A DNA stretch of 64,000 bases from positions 47,671,616 through 47,735,615 of the forward strand of contig CM072919.1 of NCBI GenBank assembly GCA_037013685.1. Reading direction: 5' to 3'. Origin of the DNA: Acridotheres tristis. Its lineage: Eukaryota > Chordata > Aves > Passeriformes > Sturnidae. Made by a program: the position numbers and the translations under genes. Shown in pieces: positions 51,230 through 62,335 of the stretch (the stretch's first letter is position 1; every line of letters begins with the position of its first letter). The notes below the pieces were generated by a model. That model was not told the origin of the DNA. It did no database searches and saw only the letters and a list, made by a program, of their open reading frames with translations.

Positions 51230-52585
51230 GTCTATTTGAAACTAGTGTTCTTTACACCATTCCTATTGTGCATAATGCTAGTATTAGAAAAAAAACCCTC
51301 TGTTTTACTCCTAAATGTTTGATCAGTCCCTCAGGTACGTGTATGTACATATCACCACACATACTGCCCAATCTGCAGAATAAAAATATAAATTTTCTTG
51401 GCTTTTCTAGCCAAGAACTTTCATGACACATCTATTATGGGAGTAGCAAAATAACCATCTTAGAAAAAGAACATACATAAAATGTTGGGGAGGGAAAGGC
51501 TGGAGGGGCTTTAACCTGTTTAAGCTTCAATCAAATCTCATTTATTAGACCTGGTAAAAAAATCAGTTCCACATCATGAACCCTACTTAGGTGAAGTACT
51601 TTGGAAGAAGAGCTTTTGGAAGAAAAAATCCCACTCTTCATGTCCTGCAGTATAAGTGTTCTATGGAGAGACATAAGACTGAAGTCCCTAGGCTTGCCAA
51701 TTTCTTAATTTGTTTGAATGTTAAATTAATATTTCAAGTTATTTATTCAAAGTTGACTTAGCCACTAGAGCAGGAAAGATCAGACAATTCAGTTGCAAGA
51801 AATGAAGTATGAGGAAACCGGAACTCTCTGACAATAGTAGTCCTTGGAGTAAATGTGTTGAATGAAGCCAGCAAGTAAATGATAAGGGCCTTTGCGCGCT
51901 GGATGTGAGAAAGCAATTTATCAAGAGTACATGAACTCTCTAGTGACCATAAGACGAGAAGAAACCAAGTACAGGAGAAGTCCCTATAAGATTATTTTAA
52001 ATGCTCAGAAATTTTGATTTAAAAAGCAGTGAGAAGCTTAGGTGCTGCAGCATAATTCATAAAGTAGAAATAAAATTAAATTTAAACATTGATATTCAGT
52101 AAAATGCATTATGTCATATGCAATTCCATCTTTTTTGACTTCACAAGGGGATAAGAATTACCTTCATCCTGTAAATTTCCCTTATCTCTAAATTATTCAA
52201 ATCACAGTGAATATCATGGAATTCGTAAAGCCAGGTGAAAAGAACTGGCCAATTCTAGTATCAGTGAATTCATGATCAAATATTTGGTAAATCAGGGGCC
52301 TTAGTTTTAACGTGTTTAAAAGACTGGAGTTTAGAGAGTATCTTTTAATTTTTCCTCTAGAGATTAAGTATCAAACCTTTAACAGTCCCATTCAATTCAG
52401 CATTCCTTCAGTCTTGGTCATTAGTTAATCATAAATTTCTCTTGAACGATAAGAATTGTAGTATCTGAGTCTCTCCTGAGAACCCTTCTGCCACAGCAAT
52501 TAAAATTACTTGTGACCTTTGGAAACTAGGGCTGTTTTGGACTGCATCTGTAAAAAAGGTGATGACTTACTGACACCTGGCATCT

Positions 52586-53549
52586 ATCAGGAGTCCATAC
52601 TGGGACCAGTACTGTTTAATATCTTCTTCGGTGACATAGTGAGGACATCAACAAGTTTGCAGTGACACCAAGCTGAGTAGTGCAGTTGACACACCAGAAG
52701 GACAGGATGCCATACAAGGGGATCTGGACAATCTTGGGGTGGTGGATCCATACCGACCTCAAGAGGTTCAACAAGGCCAAGGTGCTGCACCTGGGTCAGG
52801 ACAATCCCAAGCATGACACTGAGAGATGAACTCCTTGAGAGTAGCACTTCCAAGAAGGACCTGGGGAACTTCAGTGGGTGGAAAGCTGAACATGACTCAA
52901 CAATGTGCACCTGCAGCCCAGAAAGCCAACCATACCATCAGCTGCATCAAAAGTAGTATTGCCAGCAGGGTGTGGTAGATGATCCTCCCCTCTGGTGAGA
53001 CAGCACCAGGAGTAGGAGGACCCCAGCTCTGGGGTTCTCAGCAAAGGAAAGGTATGCACCTGCTGGAGCAAGTCCAGAGGAGACCAGCAAGGTGATCAGA
53101 GGGATGGGGGACCTGTCCTGTGAGGAAAGGCTGGGAGAGTTGGGATCCTTCCGCCAGGGAAAAAGTTGAAAAAAGCCTGGGTAATATTCCTTGGCAACCT
53201 TAGTGGGCTTTCAGTACTGAAAGGGGGCCTACCAAAAGTCTGGGAAGAGACTTTTGACAAGGGCATGTAGTGATTGGACAAGAGGTGATGGCTTTAAGCT
53301 GAAAAGAGGAGAGTATATTTAGGTTAGATATAAAGAAGATTTTTCCAGAAACGTTGAGGCTTTGGAGTAGTTGCCCAGTGAGGCTGCAGATGCCCCATCC
53401 GTATGAAAATATTCAAGATCAAGTAGGATGAGACTTTGAGCAACCTGATCTAGTTGAAGATGTCCCTGCCCATGGTAGGGGAGTGGACTTAGCTGACTTT
53501 TAAAGGTCCCTTCCAACATGAACTAGTCTGTGACTCTGTGTTTCTATGA
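52586..53549 (+). mobile_element. CR1 LINE copy, about 1 kb, with reverse-transcriptase remnant
   Basis: The longest CR1 copy in the window. Near its 5' end the translation reads SILGPVLFNIF, a conserved part of the CR1 reverse transcriptase. The region that should carry the catalytic aspartates (near 52660) is out of frame because of a small deletion, and stop codons follow, so the copy is dead. Downstream are the gtccagaggagaccagcaag block, the gtgattggacaagaggtgat block and a tail with ggtcccttccaacatgaact and ctctgtgtttctatga. It is 5'-truncated in the reverse transcriptase region, as most CR1 copies are. Its 3' end is about 120 bp upstream of the BNC2 exon at 53671, in the same orientation as the gene. 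Confidence 0.94.
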
Positions 53550-53670
53550 ATTCATACAGGTGATACTTCTCTGGAAAATAAGTGCACCTGCCAAATGTGC
53601 TGTTGACTCTTCGGAATGGTTTCTTGTCTTTTCTTTGCTCTTTCCTTATACTTGACCCCTTTTCTTTCAG

Positions 53671-53906
53671 CCTTGGACAAACTTAGTACTCAACACCTCT
53701 ACCACCCAACCCAAGTGGAGATTGTGCAGTCCAATGTTGTGTTTGACATCAGCAGCCTGATGCTCTACGGTACTCAGGCTGTGCCTGTGAGACTGAAGAT
53801 ACTGCTTGACCGACTCTTCAGCGTACTGAAGCAAGAGGAGGTGTTGCATATTCTACATGGCTTAGGCTGGACACTTCGAGACTATGTTCGAGGCTATATT
53901 CTTCAG
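53671..53906 (+). CDS. BNC2: BNC2 internal coding exon (conserved helical N-terminal block)
   Basis: Second BNC2 exon in the window. The acceptor is a strong pyrimidine tract ending ttctttcag at 53670; the donor is gtagga from 53907. The first two bases (cc) complete the Ala codon begun in the 37097 exon; 78 codons follow, starting [12 protein letters not shown] and ending DYVRGYILQ, and the exon stops at a codon boundary (phase 0). The peptide contains [19 protein letters not shown] followed by a Leu-rich stretch that looks alpha-helical. BNC1 and BNC2 share most of this block; the [12 protein letters not shown] start and [12 protein letters not shown] end match BNC2 as I remember it better than BNC1. 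No zinc finger is encoded here: the C2H2 pairs of BNC2 lie in later exons outside the window. The 236-bp length is not a multiple of three. A CR1 element ends about 120 bp upstream. Confidence 0.96.
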
Positions 53907-55989
53907 GTAGGAAATACAGCAAAGCATGATTTCAAACACAGTTAACTGATTTTTTTGTTGTTGATGTATGGACGTAGTGATGGTGAACCCAAAGAGGTAG
54001 AAGGATATGAAATTAATTTAGTCTGGTATGTTGAAGCCTAATCATAGTGTTGGCAAAATAAAATATTCGATTTTTCCTAAGCTAAAAAAATACAGGTGCC
54101 TTCATACCATAGTATTTATTTGTACTTGCTTATGTTTATTGTAGGAAATGCTTTAAATACTACAAATACTGAGGTTAGCTACCTGCAAGCATGATCTGGC
54201 CATCAAAGGCAGCTGGCAAGTTTTCAAGGGCTACTGTTTGACTTGGGAAACTAAGATGCAAGTCAGCAGCTCCGTCATCTTTTCTTTCCTTCTTTAGAAA
54301 GATACTTAAAAATGTATAGATGAAATGAGGGTTGTGATCATGATTATATTGGAAAGTATCCTAATGTATAAACAGGAAAATCCTCTTCATAAGGGCATTT
54401 TTGAAACAGTGTTGTATAAAGTATTGCGTGCAGATTAGTTGACATAGACAATCAAAAGAAAAGTATGTTTAACAGAAAAATGGACAGGTTTGCTGTATGA
54501 GTATGGTCATAAATATATGTATAGTTTCTTATTTGAAAAATTTCATAAGCTGTTAAATTTTAAAGTAAATTTTTACATTTTGTAAGACTATTTCTGATTA
54601 ATAGCATAATACTACATGCTACTAACTTTATAGGGGCTCTTCATAATCTAGATTCTTCCAGTTTTTGAAGTGGACATGCCTAAAATCTTTGAAAATTTTA
54701 GTTGCTGATTTGATGCTTTACTTTTATAGGCAATGGTATCATGCTTAGAAGTTTATTGAAAATATGGGATTTATGCCTGCTCTGAGAAATTCTGACTCTA
54801 TTTCTTAGTTCCTCTTCAGGTTTCTGTACTTTGTGTGAAAGAAGTAAATTAGCTTTATGTGATTCTATGGAAAACTTCACCTTCTGTGCTTGTAAATGTT
54901 TTCTTAAATGCTCTGTATTTGACATTCTCACAGAAAAATGTACTGAATTGTAAAACAGTCCTAGAGAAAGATAACTAAAAAGGTTTATACTTTAATAACG
55001 AAATATTTTTATTCTTGTTAGGACATATATGAAATGGAGCTCTTTAATTGTTTCAGGATTCTCTAAGGCATCTATTTTGTAAGGCTAAGTGTTCACCTAT
55101 TCAAATAGAACAAAATCCATTATTTCCATTACCAGTCTAAATTAACATATAAGGATATATCCATCATATTTGTACAGTAGATATCTATGATGTTTGTATG
55201 ATACAAATGTATGGTTAAATGTTTATAAATATTACATATGATGTATAGTTAAGATGGATACATGAGACATAACCACAGAGATATGTATTGTGATTATATG
55301 CATATTGCATCATATTTTAGATTCCTGGATTCTGAATGCTACTGGTCTAGAGGGCTGAAGAAATTCGATTTGTAAAGGAATCCATGTAAAAAATACATAA
55401 TTTTTAAGATATAATATTAGAAATCTGTTGGTTATTAATGTGATTAATAATTATGGGCAATATATTACAAGCACGGAATGCAAGTCTGTGTCTCTTACAG
55501 AAAAGAAGACTGAGTGAAATCGTAGTTTTCTTGTTTTAAAGGCCGTTGAATCATGCTCATATTGATTTTGTTTTAACTATCTTTTGGAATGATCTCAATA
55601 TATGCAAGAATGGCTTGTAATATAATTACATAGATGTTTATACAGACTGAGATTGTGACCCATGCATCTGAAAGGTGTAAAGGCCTGTAATACCCCATTA
55701 GGTCACAGTTCAGTTTATCTGGCTAAAACTCAGTCACATTGTAGCCCCCAAGGCATGAATTTCACCATATTATGAATTTCATAGTATGAATTACTATATT
55801 CAGCAACAGTATATTGAATATTATGCCATTTAAATGAGAACAATTATCAGTGAAAGTTAAGGGCAGCTGTTACAGACTTGCCACATATTGACTTCGTTAG
55901 CACTCGACTGTGTATTTTCTTAATGAGTGAATGAAGACCTATGATAGGTGTGTAGTCGAGCATCCCTGTTAATTTAGCTGTCTAATTTC

Positions 55990-56118
55990 CAAGAATCACA
56001 CACTGGTCAAGGTTAGGAGGGAGGTCATCTTGTCCAAACCTTCTGTCCAAGCAGTGCCACCTAGCACTGTTTGTCCAGGACCATGTCCAGATGGCTTTTG
56101 AATATCCCCACAGGATCT
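55990..56118 (-). mobile_element. CR1 LINE 3'-end fragment (short, divergent)
   Basis: On the + strand: gaatcacacactggtcaagg, then gaggtcatcttgtccaaacc, then a gaccatgtccagatggcttt block and an aatatccccacagg block. This order resembles the reverse complement of a CR1 tail. It is diverged, and both edges are approximate. Confidence 0.65.
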
Positions 56119-56513
56119 CTAGGCAAAAAGTGCATTTTGTTTCAATTAAAGCTAAAAAACTCAGTATATGGCAGAAAGGAAAAATGGTTAGTAAAACACA
56201 CATGCAGAAAAACCTTGGAAAAATTAATTAAATCTATGACAATAAAAATTTCTTCTTTAAAAATTGCTCTATTGAAAGTATCTGTTAAAAAGGAGAAGAG
56301 AGGTATACAGAGAAATTTGAAAGGAAATGTGTAGTAACACTAGCACAGTAAAAGTGCATACAGGTAATGTCTCCTTTGAGCAAAAGACGTTGTTTCATGA
56401 ATCTTACCATGATATACTGAAACTTTTCAAATAACTGTTTGAGGCTTTCAGACTCAGCTTTTATGTACAGAAAATTCCGACTGAAATGTTGTAAGCGTGG
56501 TATAGGAATATCG

Positions 56514-56549
56514 AAAGTATCAAGTACCAAAAAAGTATCAAGCACCAAA
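56514..56549 (+). repeat. 18-bp tandem duplication
   Basis: Two copies of an 18-bp unit (aaagtatcaagtaccaaa type), the second differing at a few positions (aagcacc instead of aagtacc). Confidence 0.8.
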
Positions 56550-57210
56550 ACAAATGATCCAGAGTATCACAAGCTATGGGATTGTTGATAGGCTGTCATG
56601 CAGTGAACAGAGGAACATCTGACTCTCAGTCAGGAATTACAGTTCTTTGTAACTAGTCTGTCCAAACCCACCTAAGTTATCACCTAATTCCAGTCAATGC
56701 TAGTAAATTTACCATACATTCATACATACTCATTTTATATGAAATACAGAAATATATATCCATAGACAAAGGTTTGCTATGGTAGTGTAGTTAGAGAAGG
56801 ATAATCTAGTAAAAATAGTATTTTACACTTGTAACTTTACAGAATCATGTATAACACTGTTCAGAGTGTTATACTTCAGAGGAGGAAAAACAGGAAGCTT
56901 AGTAGCAAGGACTAAGAGAAGTAACAGAATCGAAAAAGGTAATGGTTGTAACAGATTCCAGAATATTTTATCGAGGTTCGAGTTCCAATGTTCATTAATT
57001 AACCACCATGCAAGAGATTTGTAAAGCTGGCACAAAACTGGAGTTTTATGCTTTGGGGTGGTCTAAGACTTCCATCTGTCCTGAAAGAGCCCTCAACAGG
57101 ATGGAAGTGTTAAAATATTTTAACATTTTCTGTAAATAGAGGAGTTTTTGAATGGTAGGGTAGATGTATCTACTCAAAATAAATTACTATTGTCAGATGA
57201 TTTCCCCAAG

Positions 57211-57245
57211 CAACCAACCAACCAACCAACCAACCAACCAACCAA
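57211..57245 (+). repeat. CCAA tetranucleotide repeat
   Basis: Eight caac/ccaa units in an uninterrupted array, followed by more A/C-rich sequence to about 57282. Confidence 0.9.
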
Positions 57246-60200
57246 GATAACCTCAACAACCAAACAAACGAACAACCCCCTGCAAACCTCACAACTTTTT
57301 CCTTGTAACTTTCAAGAAAAACCTTATTGTTTGCTCCACTGGAGAAACAAGAGAAAAACAGTTGTTTATTAGTGCTGCAAAGTGGGTGTGATTGTTTGCA
57401 ATACCTTCATTTTGACTAATAACGTTTCCAAATAGCAAATTAAAAAGCAATGGGCAGAGAAAAATGCACTGTTTATGCCTTCATTCAGTGGATGCATTAA
57501 TAGAGCACAGGAAGTCAAGGAACCCTGAAGCCGCAGAGGTAATTTGATAACACTACCTTTCACATTTTTGCCAGTATTGACAATTTTCACAATATTGCCA
57601 GTAATGGCTGAAAGGCATTAAGACCTGGCAAGATCCTCTGGCCTCCATGCAATAAATTGAGTTTCTAGTGAGTAGATACATATCAATGAAATGTTACTGA
57701 CAATTTGGTCACCAGTTTCATCAGTCTGTCACAGGATTAATGTTTTAGCAGAGGAGCTGTTCTCTTATCTTTAGAACTGATCCTCAAAAAAACTTTATGG
57801 CATAGAGGAACATTCTGGATTGTGTTTGCTCCATAGGAATTCAGAGTGCTTCAGATTTTAGGCTTGTTTTTTCTATCTCATGGAACTAATTTACTGTATT
57901 TGGTGTCAACCTGTGTGTGGTTAGTGAGCCTGTAAGTTTTCTCTTCTGGGAACACCTAACTTCACATGCCTTTTACATGAAAATAAATTATTTTTGTCAA
58001 GAACAGTGAGTGTCACATACTGCACATGCTACTCAAAGAGATGCATGTGACTAGTGGCTCTATTGATTTGAATGACATTACTTTTTCTGTAAAGAACAGC
58101 TCAGCTGTGAGTCTCCAACCCTGGTTTAATTCCAGCTAAGCTGAGAGAAGAGGTAACTTTGCCAGCTCTTCTGTGATCCACCAGAGATCACAGGGTTGGG
58201 GAGAATCGTTTACCCCATCCATTTGCTAGTGTAGCTACATGTGTAATTGCTCCCTAGCCAGATTCTCTCTAAACAAACCAGGTTAGAAAAATCCTCTTTC
58301 TAAACATGTGCAAGTTAACTCTCATTATTCTGAGAGGAAAGGACTGGAGAGCAATTATGCCACTAGCACTGAACAGTTGGGGCATTCAGTTTTTACAGTG
58401 GTCCAGCTGCAGAAGACAGGACATGTGATTAAAACTTAGAGGCCATAAACTGACTCCATGAAAATAATGATTCAGTGTTTTGAGTAATAGCTCAAGACTT
58501 TTTCAACTATTTTGTGGTCAAATAGTTGTACTCTCTTAGAAGAAAAGAAGAAAATATATGTTGTCTTTACAATACAAAGAAGGAAGCAGAGGCACAGAAC
58601 AGAACATGGGCAGAATAAGCAAAAATGGTGTAGACCTAGAAGTCCCATTCTTACCATCATGCCCTTGAAAAAAGTAGATTAGTCAGTAGTTCATAGGCAA
58701 CATTTTAGCTGCCAGACTTTTTAGTGCAGTTCACAGTTATGAGAAATTTACAAACAATAAAAAACATAGAACGAAGTCAAAACTAAAGCCAGCTGGAAGA
58801 CTATGGGTATTTTATAGGTCCAAAAGGAGACTCACTTACAAAAGTTCATATTGACATTGCATGGTCAATCACTAATCCTAAATGAAGTTCTTTTCTGTAG
58901 AAAAGTCAATGCTGAAAAATGATGAAATTCAAAATTATTAGGTATCATTTTCTCTTTTGGGAAAATTGGTCTAGTCTTCCAATGGTGTGCTTGTTCCGTA
59001 GTGTGGAAGCAACTGTTAAGCAAGAAGTCAGCTATGAAGGTATGCTCTCAGAAGGCTACATGGTTCAGGGCAGAGAGTGGGGAGGTGCAGGCAGTTTTAC
59101 ACATTTAAAAAAAAAATCTCATTAACTAAAATATAAACTCATTGAAATTATTAAATACATAGCAGTGTTTCAATAATTCAGTTCTGAGATTTAAAAAGAA
59201 ACAATAGCTATATGCATAGTCGAACTTCATGCTCGTATATATTGATATATATGTATCAGCATATATATAACTGATATTGTCGTTTATATTTGATAGTTTC
59301 TCAAATTTTTGTAAAACATAGTTTCTCTTGGTAGAGAGAGAAATGGGTAATTTGGTTTCTGTAGTAGTTTACCACCGCTGGTTTGTTCATGCATACTATT
59401 TTTACATCCAGATTAAATGAAGATATTTGGGTAGAGGCCAAAGAAAGAAACTTGACCATCTTTAAAAATATTGTTCCTAATTTCTTTTCTTTCTCAAAAT
59501 AATCCTTTACCACTTCACGTTCTACATGTTAATCATATGCACAGATAGAAATTGCTTTAGTATTCTTAAAATTAAATATTGCCCACCATTGTCTTGTCTG
59601 TGGAGGAATTCAGAAGAGGAGGGGTTCTGTTGCTCTCTAACCTCTTTTAGAGACGTTATAGAGTCTTAGCTTTTCTGTCTGAAATAATTTGCCTTTTAAG
59701 ATCTTTGAACTTCTGCTGTAGAACCGAAGTGCAAGGACTATTTCATTTAACAGCCTGTCAAAGAGCCTTGGATGCTTAAACATAAAGAATATTAGAAAGA
59801 AAACAAATAAAAAGAAGCTCTGATATCGGCTTTTGCAAGGTAGACATGGAGCGTCAGGTTGTATAGTGATTATATCATACTCTAAGTTCAATGTAGTCTG
59901 CTATCAATAATCATGAATCACACAACGTTTCTGTCAGTTTGGTTTTTTTTTTCTAAGTGCTGTCAGGTGATTTTAATGTTTTTGTCTTTCACAACAAGAA
60001 CACCATTACAATGCTGGTATGCTATGTTATTTGTTCAAGAAAATTAAGAGAAATAGGTAACTGAATTATGAAAAAAAAAAAAGAAAAAAGTTGACTGTTG
60101 CAACCTAGCAAATATTAATTGACAGTTACTCATATGAATAAAAAAAAGAAAATTAATTTGTGAAGGTGTTGTATTTATTTTATTGGCAATGTTTCCTCTT

Positions 60201-60438
60201 TGATTTATTTGCCAATACCTTAATTAATACTTAACACTCTCTACCTGTGGCTACTGAAGGATTTCCATGCCTTTTAAGAAGCAGTCACTTAGTGTTTCCA
60301 TGCCTCTATGAGTAGTATACTATTTTATTAAAAAAACCCAACTCTTAAAACTGATGCAGATAAAAGTTAAGAAGTTTATCTGGTAAAGATTTTAACAAAG
60401 CCAAAGTGCAATATAAGTCTTTCACAAACAAGATTGTG

Positions 60439-60474
60439 TTACCCATAACTGCCACCTTACCCATAACTGCCACC
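60439..60474 (+). repeat. Perfect 18-bp tandem duplication
   Basis: ttacccataactgccacc occurs twice, back to back, without a difference. The identity suggests a recent duplication or an assembly artefact. Confidence 0.9.
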
Positions 60475-62282
60475 CACATTTAATTACTTGATAATGAGGA
60501 GAGTTACCCTTTTACAGATTAGTACACTTTTTTCAGCTTTGTTAGATACAGTTCTGTCTTGTGTTTTCTTTTGGTCCTCGTAGTTATTGTTTACACTTAT
60601 TTGTATTCTTTAGTTCTGATTTTTTTCAACAGCAGCCCTCAGAGCAATGAAGATTCAAAGCTGAGTAACATTTATCCAGACATCTAGTCCTGCAGTACAC
60701 ACGAGACTTAAAAGTGTCTCTTTTCTGCATGCTCTGCCTGTTTCTTGTTCTTTGAGCTGCTCTTTTCCTTTCTCTCTCTCCTTCCATTTCAACTTCCTTA
60801 TTCTTTTGTCATTGCCTCTCATTGTTCCCCCTTTTTTACTTATCTTCCCTTCTTCAGCCTCGCCTTAATTTCACTTCCCCTTGTTCTCTGATTTTGCCTC
60901 TTAAGCACAAGAAGATGAAAAGGATCTGTTAGATGTGCATCTCCTGAGTGTTCTATTCCTCCCATGGCATCATTGTATACTAATATTTGAAACTCTGGAA
61001 GAGTTTCTTTTCTCCCCTGTGTGTCAGTTTAGTATGACTCCCCTCCACTTCTGTTGAACAGAGATGCTCTTCTATGCCCCTTCCTCTTTTGTATTCTTCT
61101 TAGCTGTTCTAATCTAGGTGTGACTATTCTATCTTTACCCTAAACAGTGGGTGGAAAAAGCTCAGATAAACCTTAAAAGACTGAAAAGGGAGATAAGAGA
61201 CAAAGCACAACTGCTGAGCCAGCAGGAAGAATTGTTGTGTGTTTGAGCACAGCAATGACACTTGTTCTGTAGTGTGAAGTACTTTCAGATTTTTTCTGTA
61301 TCTGCACTATCTTTACTAACATCTCTCTGATGCTTTTGGTGCTGTACCTCTAATAGTAACACTACTGATCACATTAGTACTGCATCAGGATATTTATCAT
61401 GGTTCACACTTTAACCAAACAACAATAAAAATAGAGTCCAGAGAGTCTGATGACACTTCTGAATGCCGCCAGGACAAGTTATGTGACAACAGATGTCTCA
61501 GTACATGCAAAGATCATTGGGTTTTCCAGAATATGTGCAGCTGGAGAGCTGTGCTATTGCTGCTCTGTGTCTTGCATCTTGCAAGGGTAATGAAGCAGAG
61601 GGCTGCATAACCCCTGGTGATCAACAGCAGTATACATCATGCTAGTTCCTAATGACTACTATGAAATAGTTAGCCTTTATAGCAATGGTGCTTCACTTTG
61701 CTCAGAAATGTAAAAGTGGCTGTTTTATACAAAACATTTATGGCTGTCAGTCAAAAACAAAAAGGTGGAGGGGGGAGAAAAAGAGAGAGACTTTTGTGTA
61801 GGTGTGTTTGTCCTATCTGGAATGTGTACTGACTGTTTACAGTGCTAGGGGTGAGAAGTTGTGATCCCACTGATGTACTTTTCACACAGCTAATAGGCTG
61901 CAGAGCATGGAAATGTCTGTTACTGAAGGTCTGTCAGGCGTGCGCCAGGACCATGTGTGCTTGCTTTTTAAAATGGAGCCGAAAATCTCTTCACCTGCCA
62001 AGGCTTGAGTTCATGATCCTGTGTCTCTCTTGTGATAGTTGATGAAATCACAAACACCCAAAGCAGAGTGAAGGATGAAGGAGGTGGGAGGAATAGTTCA
62101 TTCCCTAGGCTGTTTTAGGTGTGAGTGATGCCATCAAGCATTTCAGAAGAAACAGAGCCCTGAACTTGGGTCTTGGCAGGTAAGCCAAGGAGGAAACTAT
62201 TTCCAGCTTTCTTGCTTCAGAATGTGGTTGAATTTCTATTAACCATTTATGATCACAGATATTTTTCCTTCAAATATGTGTG

Positions 62283-62335
62283 AGTGTGTATATATATGTG
62301 TGTGTGTGTGTGTGTGTGCATGTTTATCTATATAT
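62283..62335 (+). repeat. TG/TA microsatellite
   Basis: A short tatata block, a tgtgtg run of about 11 units (62297-62318), then a tatata block. Confidence 0.85.

Larger units (their letters stand above)
37098..53670 (+). other. BNC2: BNC2 complete intron between the two exons (16,573 bp, phase 1)
   Basis: Bounded by gtaaga at the 5' end and ttctttcag at the 3' end, so it is an ordinary GT-AG intron. It interrupts an Ala codon after its first base. It holds two CR1 copies (48791-49007 and 52586-53549), an ATCT-type microsatellite at 40571-40640, a C-rich tract at 46060-46088 and a perfect hairpin at 51202-51229. The stretches 37.3-40.5, 41-44.9 and 46.5-48.7 kb show nothing I can name beyond unique AT-rich sequence. 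An in-frame read-through of the 5' splice site would end at a stop near 37304. Confidence 0.9.

Noticed and set aside
53616..53670. ATG and hydrophobic, signal-like peptide in frame with the second BNC2 exon
   Set aside because: The hydrophobic residues are simply the translation of the polypyrimidine tract before the acceptor. Basonuclin is nuclear and has no secretion signal; no promoter or 5' UTR evidence.
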